Source: HRBIN12 sp964447335
GTDB taxonomy: Bacteria; Actinomycetota; UBA4738; HRBIN12
Direction: 5' to 3'
Assembly: GCA_964447335.1 (NCBI GenBank)
Contig: CAYUSA010000062.1
Span: 1-16,987 of the forward strand
DNA: 16,987 bases
Numbering within the stretch: the stretch's first letter is position 1; each line of letters opens with the position of its first letter. The position numbers were made by a program, and so were the translations under genes. The notes under the pieces were generated by a model. That model was not told where the DNA came from. It saw nothing but the letters and a program-made list of their open reading frames with translations, and ran no database searches. This document shows positions 6,073-12,831 of this stretch, in pieces.

Positions 6073-6078
6073 TAGACT
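6073..6078 (+). promoter_or_regulatory. -10-like box placed for a leaderless pheS mRNA
   Basis: TAGACT is followed by only 9 nt before the pheS ATG, so a start 6-8 nt downstream would give an mRNA with almost no 5' leader. No Shine-Dalgarno sequence is visible upstream of the ATG. No convincing -35 hexamer is seen. Confidence 0.5.
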
Positions 6079-6087
6079 CGCGACGCC

Positions 6088-7134
6088 ATGGACCCCGCCG
6101 ACGCGACGCGCATCCTGCAGGACGAGCGCGTCCGCGGTCTCGAGGCGATCGCCGCGGCGGGCTCGGTCGATGAGCTCGACGCCGTCAAGGTCGCGCTCCT
6201 CGGCCGCAAGGCGCCGTGGTCCGAGGTCCAGCGCTCGCTCGGCTCGCTCGACGCCGACGCCCGGCGCGAGGTCGGCCGGCTCGCGAACGAGGTGAAGTCG
6301 GCGCTCGAGGCCGGACTCGAGGCTCGGCGCGCCGAGCTCGAGGGCTCGGGGCAGGGCGAGCTCCTGCTCGAGGACCGGATCGACGTCACGCTGCCGGGTC
6401 GCCGCCCGCGACCGGGGTCCCTGCACCCGCTCACGATCGTGCAGAGCCGGATCGTCGACGTCTTCACCCGGATGGGCTACCGCGTCGCGGAGGGTCCCGA
6501 GATCGAGGACGACTGGCACAACTTCGAGGCGCTCAACATCCCGCAGGACCACCCGGCCCGCACGATGAAGGACTCGCTCTACATCGACGTGCCCGGCCTG
6601 CTCCTTCGCACCGAGACCTCGGCCGTGCAGATCCGCACGATGGAGTCCCAGGAGCCGCCCGTGTACGTCATCGCGCCGGGGCGCACGTACCGTCGCGAGG
6701 CCGTCGACGCCACGCACCTGTCCGTGTTCCACCAGGTCGAGGGGCTCGCGGTGGACGAGGGCATCTCGTTCGCGGACCTGCGGGGGACGCTCGAGGCCTT
6801 CGCCCGCGAGATGTTCGGCGAGCGCGTCCGCGTGCGGCTGACCCCCGACTACTTCCCGTTCGTCGAGCCAGGGTGCCAGGCCGCGGTGTCGTGCTTCGTG
6901 TGTGACGGCGTGGGCTGCCGGGTCTGCGGCAACGGCTGGCTCGAGCTCCTCGGCGCCGGGATGGTCCACCCCAAGGTGCTCGAGAACTGCGGCTACGACC
7001 CCGAGCGCTACACCGGCTTCGCCTTCGGCCTGGGCATCGAGCGCGTCGCGATGGTGCGCTTCGGCGTGCCCGACATGCGCCTGTTCGTCGAGGGCGACGT
7101 GCGGTTCCTCGAGCAGTTCGAGGGGGCCGTGTGA
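6088..7134 (+). CDS. pheS: Phenylalanyl-tRNA synthetase, alpha subunit
   Basis: A 348-residue class II synthetase subunit that, with PheT, charges tRNA-Phe as an alpha2-beta2 tetramer in the cytosol. The N-terminal coiled coil (residues about 1-90) is followed by the catalytic domain: GSLHPLTIV (110-118), LLRTETSAVQIRTM (172-185), motif 2 GRTYRREAVDATHLSVFHQ (198-216) and motif 3 GLGIERVAM (314-322). Two CxxC pairs (C269/C272 and C277/C280) lie in an insert common in this family. The preceding segment reads EPGCQAAV where many homologues have EPSxExDV. The start is ATG at 6088 with no Shine-Dalgarno sequence and a -10-like box 9 nt upstream. It overlaps pheT by four bases. Confidence 0.96.
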   Translation: MDPADATRILQDERVRGLEAIAAAGSVDELDAVKVALLGRKAPWSEVQRSLGSLDADARREVGRLANEVKSALEAGLEARRAELEGSGQGELLLEDRIDVTLPGRRPRPGSLHPLTIVQSRIVDVFTRMGYRVAEGPEIEDDWHNFEALNIPQDHPARTMKDSLYIDVPGLLLRTETSAVQIRTMESQEPPVYVIAPGRTYRREAVDATHLSVFHQVEGLAVDEGISFADLRGTLEAFAREMFGERVRVRLTPDYFPFVEPGCQAAVSCFVCDGVGCRVCGNGWLELLGAGMVHPKVLENCGYDPERYTGFAFGLGIERVAMVRFGVPDMRLFVEGDVRFLEQFEGAV

Positions 7135-9503
7135 GGGTCGTCGTGTCCTGGCTCCGCGAGTTCTGCCCGACCGAGCTCTCGGCTGAGGAGCTCGCCGAGA
7201 TCCTCACGCGCAAGGGCGCCGAGGTCGAGGGCATCGAGCGCCCGTGGGAGCGCCTCGTCGGCGTGATCGCCGCGCGCGTGCTCGAGGTCCGCGACCATCC
7301 GAACAGCGAGAAGCTCTGCCTCGCGCGGGTGCACACGGGCTCGGGGGAGCAGGAGGTCGTCGTCGGCGTCCGGAACATGGCCGTCGGCGACATCGTGCCC
7401 CTCGCCGGCCCCGGCGCGACCGTGCCCCTCCTGCCCGAGCCGCTCGGCTCGCGCGAGATCCGCGGCGTGGTCTCCAACGGCATGCTGTGCGCGGCCGACG
7501 AGCTCGGCATCTCGCCGCTGCACGAGGGCATCTTGATCCTGCCCGAGGGCGTCGAGCCCGGCTGGGACATCAAGCAGGCGCTCCGTCTCGACGACGCGGT
7601 CCTCGACATCGAGGTCACCCCGAACCGTCCGGACTTCCTCTCGGTGATCGGCGTCGCGCGCGAGGTCGCCGCGGCGACCGGTGTGCCACTCAGCCCGGCG
7701 GCACCGACCTTCCCCGAGGACCCCGAGCGGGCCGACGCGGTCGCGACGATCGAGGTCGTCGATCTCGAACGCTGCCCGCACTACCTCGCGCGCATCATCC
7801 GGGGCGTGGAGCACGTCCCCTCACCGATCGCCGTCCAGGCGCGCCTGACGGCGGCGGGCATGCGGCCGATCTCGGCCGCGGTGGACGCCACGAACTACGC
7901 GATGCTCGAGGTCGGCCAGCCGCTCCACCCGTTCGACCTGGCGCTGCTCCGAGGGCCGGGCATCGTGGTCCGCCGGGCGGCCGACGGCGAGCGGCTCGTG
8001 ACCCTGGACGACGTCGAGCACACGTTCACCTCGGACGATCTGCTCATCTGCGACGTCGAGCGCCCGGTCGCGGTCGCCGGCGTGATGGGCGGCCGGGTCG
8101 CAGAGGTCTCCGAGACCACCACCGACATCCTGCTGGAGAGCGCGTCGTTCGAGCGGGGAGGCATCCAGCGCACGCGCCGGCGGATCGACCTGTCGAGCGA
8201 GGCCTCGATGCGGTTCGAACGCGGCGTGGATCCCGAGGCCGTCCCGCGGGGCGCCGACCGCGCGTCGCAGCTCGTGGCCGAGTGGTGCGGCGGCCGCGTG
8301 CTCGCGGGCGTGGTCGACGTCGGAGTGGTGCCGGAGCGCCGGCGCGTTCCGATGCGGGCCTCGCGTGCGTCGATGCTCATCGGCTACCCGGTCTCGGTGG
8401 CCGATGCCGCCGGCGTGTTCGACCGGCTCGGCATGTCCTCCTCGACCGAGGGTGACGTGCTCACCGTCGAGGTCCCCGGCTACCGCGTGGATATCGAGCG
8501 CGAGGTCGACCTGATCGAGGACGTCGTCCGCGTGCAGGGCTACGAGCACGTGGGCTCGACGCTCCCGCCCGTGCGCCAGGCCGGCGGGGTGCCGCCGGTC
8601 CACGCCTTCCTCGAGCGCACCCGCCGGCTGCTCGTGCGCGCGGGGCTGCGCGAGGTCAAGCTCGTGCCGTTCGTCGCCGGGTCCGATCTCGCGCTCACCG
8701 GCGACACCGACGGCGTGCGCGTGACGAACCCGCTCCAGGCCGAGGAGGGCTGGATGCGCACGCGGCTCACGCCGGGCCTGCTGAAGGCGCTGAAGCGGAA
8801 CCTCTATCGGCAGGTGCGGAGCGCCGCGATCTTCGAGGTCGACACCGTGTTCCGGCTCGTCGACGGCCGGCCGCAGGAGCGTCCGAAGGCGGCGTTCGCG
8901 ATGACCGGCGCCGCGGATCCCGGCTGGAGCGGCGGGGGTCGCACGTACGACTTCTTCGACGCGAAGGGCGCGCTCGAGGCGCTGATGGCCGAGCTCGGCG
9001 TGGCGTGGACCCTCGGTGAGCCTGTCGGCCGCCCGCTGCACCCGGGGCGCTCGGCGTTCGTGCTGGTGCACGGGGAGCGGGCCGGCGTCCTCGGCGAGCT
9101 CCATCCGAAGGTCGCCGAGGCCCTCGACCTCCCGGGCCGCGTCGTCGTCGCCGAGCTCGAGGTGGAGGCGCTGATGCGGGCGGCCGCGACGACCGTCACC
9201 GCGAGCGACGTCCCGCGATTCCCGCCCGTGCGGCGCGACCTCGCGTTCGTGCTCGCGGCCGATGCCTCCGCCGCGACGGTGCAGGCGGAGCTCGAGGACG
9301 CCGCGGGCGACCTGCTCGACGCGTGCCTGCTCTTCGACGTCTTCGAGGGTCCGCCCCTGCCCGAGGGCCGCAAGAGCCTGGCCTTCTCCGTCGACTTCCG
9401 CGCGCCCGACCGGACCCTCGAGAGCCAGGAGGCCGACGCCGCGGTCGCCGCGATCGCCGAACGGCTCGCTCGGGTCTTCGGCGCCGAGCTCCGCGCCGGC
9501 TGA
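7131..9503 (+). CDS. pheT: Phenylalanyl-tRNA synthetase, beta subunit
   Basis: A full-length 790-residue beta subunit. Visible domains in order are the OB-fold tRNA-binding domain (about 40-150: LVGVIAARVLEVRDHPNSEK, SNGMLCAADELGIS), the B3/B4 editing domain (about 205-365, including ATNYAMLEVGQPLHPFD), the B5 domain (about 400-470), the catalytic-core-like domain (about 485-690), and the C-terminal ferredoxin-fold anticodon-binding domain (about 700-787: PRFPPVRRDLAFVL). It supplies tRNA binding and editing of misacylated Tyr-tRNA-Phe. The GTG start overlaps the pheS stop as GTGA, suggesting translational coupling and equal subunit supply. Confidence 0.96.
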   Translation: MRVVVSWLREFCPTELSAEELAEILTRKGAEVEGIERPWERLVGVIAARVLEVRDHPNSEKLCLARVHTGSGEQEVVVGVRNMAVGDIVPLAGPGATVPLLPEPLGSREIRGVVSNGMLCAADELGISPLHEGILILPEGVEPGWDIKQALRLDDAVLDIEVTPNRPDFLSVIGVAREVAAATGVPLSPAAPTFPEDPERADAVATIEVVDLERCPHYLARIIRGVEHVPSPIAVQARLTAAGMRPISAAVDATNYAMLEVGQPLHPFDLALLRGPGIVVRRAADGERLVTLDDVEHTFTSDDLLICDVERPVAVAGVMGGRVAEVSETTTDILLESASFERGGIQRTRRRIDLSSEASMRFERGVDPEAVPRGADRASQLVAEWCGGRVLAGVVDVGVVPERRRVPMRASRASMLIGYPVSVADAAGVFDRLGMSSSTEGDVLTVEVPGYRVDIEREVDLIEDVVRVQGYEHVGSTLPPVRQAGGVPPVHAFLERTRRLLVRAGLREVKLVPFVAGSDLALTGDTDGVRVTNPLQAEEGWMRTRLTPGLLKALKRNLYRQVRSAAIFEVDTVFRLVDGRPQERPKAAFAMTGAADPGWSGGGRTYDFFDAKGALEALMAELGVAWTLGEPVGRPLHPGRSAFVLVHGERAGVLGELHPKVAEALDLPGRVVVAELEVEALMRAAATTVTASDVPRFPPVRRDLAFVLAADASAATVQAELEDAAGDLLDACLLFDVFEGPPLPEGRKSLAFSVDFRAPDRTLESQEADAAVAAIAERLARVFGAELRAG

Positions 9504-9551
9504 GACGGCTCGCTTCCGGCCCCGCGGTCGCGCCGGTCGGGGGGCGGGGGA

Positions 9552-9557
9552 TAGACT
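9552..9557 (+). promoter_or_regulatory. -10-like box placed for a leaderless argF mRNA
   Basis: TAGACT, identical to the box before pheS, ends 7 nt before the argF ATG. The predicted transcript start is at or next to the A of ATG. The 61-bp gap from pheT holds no Shine-Dalgarno directly before the start and no clear -35 element. Confidence 0.5.
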
Positions 9558-9564
9558 CACGCCC

Positions 9565-10485
9565 ATGGACCGTGACTACCTCTCTGTGGACGATCTCTCG
9601 GCGGAAGAGCTCGCGTCCCTGCTGGACCTGTCCGCCAAGGTGAAGGCGCAGCCCGGCGACTACGCCGGACGGCTGCACGGGCGCTCGGTGGCGATGATCT
9701 TCGAGAAGCCCTCGACCCGCACGCGCGTGTCGTTCGAGGTGGCGATCGCCTCGGCCGGCGGGCATCCGGTGGCGCTGTCCTCGGCGGAGCTACAGCTCGG
9801 GCGCGGCGAGACGATCGAGGACACCGGGCGGGTGCTGTCGCGCTACGTGCACGCGATCGTGCTCCGCACGTTCGAGCAGGAGCGGCTCGAGGTGCTCGCG
9901 CGGGCGGCCACGATCCCGGTCGTGAACGCCCTGTCGGACTTCGAGCACCCCTGCCAGGCGCTCGCCGACCTGCTCACCGTGCGCGAGGTCAAGGGCGATC
10001 TCGCCGGCCGCACGCTCGTGTACCTCGGCGACGGCAACAACGTGACGCACTCGCTGCTGCTCGGCGGCGCGAAGATGGGCATGCACGTCCGCACGGCGAC
10101 CCCGCCGGGGTTCGAGCCGATCCCGCAGATCGTGCAGCGGGCCTCGGAGATCGCGGCGGAGACCGGGGGCAGCGTGCGGCTCTTCCACGACCCGATCGAG
10201 GCCTCACGCGACGTCGACGTCCTGTACACCGACGTGTGGGCGAGCATGGGCCAGGAGGCTGAGTCCGAGGAGCGCGCGCTCGTGTTCCCGGCCTACACGC
10301 TCGACGCGATGAAGGTGGACATGGCGAAGGACGACGTGACGGTGCTGCACTGCCTTCCCGCTCACCGGGGGCAGGAGATCACCGACGAGGTGATCGACGG
10401 GCCGCACTCGGTGGTGTGGGACCAGGCCGAGAACCGGATGCATACGCAGAAGGCGCTGCTGCTCTGGCTCCTCGGCGTCGCGTGA
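9565..10485 (+). CDS. argF: Ornithine carbamoyltransferase
   Basis: A 306-residue enzyme that joins carbamoyl phosphate and ornithine to give citrulline in arginine synthesis. The carbamoyl-phosphate site FEKPSTRTRVSFE (S50-T51-R52-T53-R54) and HPCQALADLLT are intact. So are the ornithine loop DVWASMGQE and the catalytic HCLPAHRGQEIT (H262-C263-L264-P265). The SMG loop favours ornithine over aspartate or acetylornithine as substrate. The ATG at 9565 gives the normal length and has a -10-like box 7 nt upstream. In Mycobacterium tuberculosis argF closes an argCJBDF cluster near pheST; here the other arg genes are absent from this spot. Confidence 0.95.
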   Translation: MDRDYLSVDDLSAEELASLLDLSAKVKAQPGDYAGRLHGRSVAMIFEKPSTRTRVSFEVAIASAGGHPVALSSAELQLGRGETIEDTGRVLSRYVHAIVLRTFEQERLEVLARAATIPVVNALSDFEHPCQALADLLTVREVKGDLAGRTLVYLGDGNNVTHSLLLGGAKMGMHVRTATPPGFEPIPQIVQRASEIAAETGGSVRLFHDPIEASRDVDVLYTDVWASMGQEAESEERALVFPAYTLDAMKVDMAKDDVTVLHCLPAHRGQEITDEVIDGPHSVVWDQAENRMHTQKALLLWLLGVA

Positions 10486-10501
10486 CCCCTCGGGGCTGAG
10501 C

Positions 10502-12223
10502 GTGCCGAGGGCGAACGACGCCGTCGAGGCGCTGCTACTCGAGTACGCGGAGCTGCTGTCCATCCTGTCCGAGGACCCCTTCAAGCCGCGCGCGTACGAG
10601 AAGGCCGGTCGCGCCGTCGGTGGGTACCCGGCCGACGTCGCGACGCTCGACCTGAAGGGCATCCTCGGCATCCCGAGCGTCGGCAAGTCGATCGGCGAGA
10701 AGATCCACGAGTACCTGCAGACCGGCGTCATCGCCGCGCTCGAGGAGCTCCGCACACAGATCCCGGACGGCGTGCGCCGGATGATGGCGATCCCGGGGCT
10801 CGGCCCCAAGAAGGCGATGGTCCTGCACCGCGAGCTCGGCATCTCGAGCGTCGAGGAGCTCCGGCACGCCGTGGACGCCCACCAGCTCGCGGGGTTGAGG
10901 GGGTTCGGGGCGAAGACCGAGGAGAACATCCGCGCCGGCATCGAGCGGGCCCAGCGCTCGGGCGGTCGGGCCCTCTCGTCGGTCGCGATGGATCTCGCGG
11001 ACGTCCTGCTCGATCGCCTGCGCGGTCGCAAGGACATCCGGCGGATCGCGTACGCGGGATCGCTGCGGCGGATGTGCGAGACGATCGGCGACCTGGATCT
11101 GCTCGTCGCGAGCGATGCGGGTCCGGCCGTGATGGAGGCGTTCGTCGCGCTCGGCGAGGTGGAGAGCGTGCTCGCGAGCGGCGAGACCAAGACCTCCGTC
11201 CTCACGCGCGCGGGCCTGCAGGTCGACCTGCGGGTGGTCCCGCTCGATGCCTGGGGTGCCGCGATGATCTACTTCACCGGCTCCAAGGCGCACAACATCC
11301 GGATCCGCGAGATGGCGGTCCGCAAGAGCCTGAAGCTGAACGAGTACGGGCTCTTCCGAGCGAAGACGGGCCGGCTCGTCGTCGCGAGCTCCGAGGAGGA
11401 CGTCTACGCGAAGCTCGGGCTGCCGTGGATCCCGCCCACCCTGCGCGAGGACCGCGGCGAGATCGAGGCCGCGCTCGGGGGCACGCTCCCGGACGTCCTC
11501 ACGCAGGAACAGCTCCGCGGGGATCTCCACACGCACACGGACCTCACCGATGGGCTCGCGACCCTGGAGCAGATGCTCGACGCGGCGGCCGGGCTCGGCT
11601 ACGCGTACTACGCGGTCACCGACCACGCGCCGAACCTCGCGATGCAGCGGATGACCGACGAGAAGATGCTCGCCCAGCGGGACCATCTCGCGGACCTCCA
11701 GGCGCGGTATCCGAAGATGACGCTCCTGCACGGCTCGGAGCTCAACATCGACGCCGAGGGCGACGTCGACTGGGGTCCCGGGTTCCTCGAGGGCTTCGAC
11801 GTGTGCGTCGCCTCGGTTCACTCGCACTTCAACCAGTCGAAGGCGCAGATGACCCGGCGTCTGGTCCGTGCGATCGAGAACCCGTACGTGAACGTGATCG
11901 GGCATCCGACCGCCCGCCTCATCAACAAGCGCGAGGCGGTCGAGCTCGACCTCGACGAGGTCTTCAAGGCCGCCGCGCGCACGGGCACGGCCCTCGAGGT
12001 GAACGCCTACCCCGACCGGCTCGACCTGAAGGACGAGCACATCGCGTGGGCGAAGCGCTACGGCGTGCGGTTCGCGGTCGACACCGACGCGCACTCGACG
12101 ACGCATCTCGACGTGATGCGCTACGGCGTCGCGACCGCGCAGCGAGGTTGGCTCACGAAGGACGACGTGATCAACGCGTGGCCGCTCTCGAAGCTGCGCC
12201 GGTTCCTGCGCAAGGGCCGGTGA
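10502..12223 (+). CDS. polX: DNA polymerase/3'-5' exonuclease, PolX family with PHP domain
   Basis: A 573-residue family X DNA polymerase for gap filling in base excision repair. N-terminal helix-hairpin-helix modules (about 1-150: GILGIPSVGKSIGEKI, AIPGLGPKKA, GLRGFGAKTEENI) precede the nucleotidyltransferase palm, GSLRRMCETIGDLDLL with metal aspartates D197 and D199 and the third, D242, in QVDLRVV. The C-terminal PHP phosphoesterase (about 337-570) keeps DLHTHTDLTDG, TDHAP, GSELN, SVHSHF, IGHPTARL and DTDAHS, the expected metal ligands; in Bacillus subtilis this domain gives exonuclease and AP-endonuclease activity. The GTG start lies 16 bp after argF, with only a weak Shine-Dalgarno. It overlaps mpg by GTGA. 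Confidence 0.94.
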   Translation: MPRANDAVEALLLEYAELLSILSEDPFKPRAYEKAGRAVGGYPADVATLDLKGILGIPSVGKSIGEKIHEYLQTGVIAALEELRTQIPDGVRRMMAIPGLGPKKAMVLHRELGISSVEELRHAVDAHQLAGLRGFGAKTEENIRAGIERAQRSGGRALSSVAMDLADVLLDRLRGRKDIRRIAYAGSLRRMCETIGDLDLLVASDAGPAVMEAFVALGEVESVLASGETKTSVLTRAGLQVDLRVVPLDAWGAAMIYFTGSKAHNIRIREMAVRKSLKLNEYGLFRAKTGRLVVASSEEDVYAKLGLPWIPPTLREDRGEIEAALGGTLPDVLTQEQLRGDLHTHTDLTDGLATLEQMLDAAAGLGYAYYAVTDHAPNLAMQRMTDEKMLAQRDHLADLQARYPKMTLLHGSELNIDAEGDVDWGPGFLEGFDVCVASVHSHFNQSKAQMTRRLVRAIENPYVNVIGHPTARLINKREAVELDLDEVFKAAARTGTALEVNAYPDRLDLKDEHIAWAKRYGVRFAVDTDAHSTTHLDVMRYGVATAQRGWLTKDDVINAWPLSKLRRFLRKGR

Positions 12224-12831
12224 GGCTCGGCCGGCGCCTGCCGCGCGCCTTCTTCGAGCGCCCCCCGACCCTGGTGGCTCCCGGCCTCCTCGGCCGCGTG
12301 CTCGTTCGCGTGCAGCCGGACGGCACGCGGCTTGCCGCCCGCATCGTGGAGACCGAGGCCTACGCGGAGGGCGACCCGGCGAGCCATGCCTTCCGAGGGC
12401 AGACGCCGCGCAACGCCGTCATGTTCGGGCCGCCGGGCCATCTCTACGTGTACTTCACGTACGGCATGCACTTCTGCATGAACGTGGTGACCGGTCGCGA
12501 TGGCGTGGGGAGCGCGGTCCTGCTCCGGGCGGCCGAACCGATCGAGGGCCTCGACGCGATGGCGCAGCGCCGAGGGACGGACGACCCGAGGCGCCTGTGC
12601 TCGGGACCGGCTCGATGGACCCAGGCGTTCGGTATCGGCCGTGCCGACGACGGCCGAGATCTCGTGCACGGGCGCGAGGTCTACCTGCTCGAGGGCGAGC
12701 CCATCCCGCCGCGGCGGATCGAGCGCACGACGCGCGTCGGGGTGACGGTCGGGGTCGAGCGGCGCTGGCGGTACCTCGTGCGGCGCGACGCCTTCGTCTC
12801 GCCCGGACGACCGGCGGTCCCTAGGGATTGA
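12220..12831 (+). CDS. mpg: 3-methyladenine DNA glycosylase, AAG/MPG family
   Basis: A 203-residue DNA glycosylase that removes alkylated and deaminated purines, leaving abasic sites. The family core is present: RIVETEAYAEGDPASHAFRG with the catalytic Glu46 and neighbouring Tyr48 and His56, then QTPRNAVMFGPPGHLYVYF, TYGMHFCMNVV and a conserved LLRAAEPIEGL. The length is normal. The GTG at 12220 is preferred over the much longer open frame because it overlaps the polX stop and matches family length. The 3' end overlaps the convergent penicillin-binding protein gene by 11 bp. The coupling with polX suggests a joint repair function. In M. tuberculosis mpg is next to tyrS; here the penicillin-binding protein gene intervenes. 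Confidence 0.93.
   Translation: MRLGRRLPRAFFERPPTLVAPGLLGRVLVRVQPDGTRLAARIVETEAYAEGDPASHAFRGQTPRNAVMFGPPGHLYVYFTYGMHFCMNVVTGRDGVGSAVLLRAAEPIEGLDAMAQRRGTDDPRRLCSGPARWTQAFGIGRADDGRDLVHGREVYLLEGEPIPPRRIERTTRVGVTVGVERRWRYLVRRDAFVSPGRPAVPRD

Noticed and set aside
10535..12106. Long minus-strand open frame opposite polX
   Set aside because: Low-complexity composition and full overlap with a gene whose catalytic motifs are intact; a codon-bias shadow.
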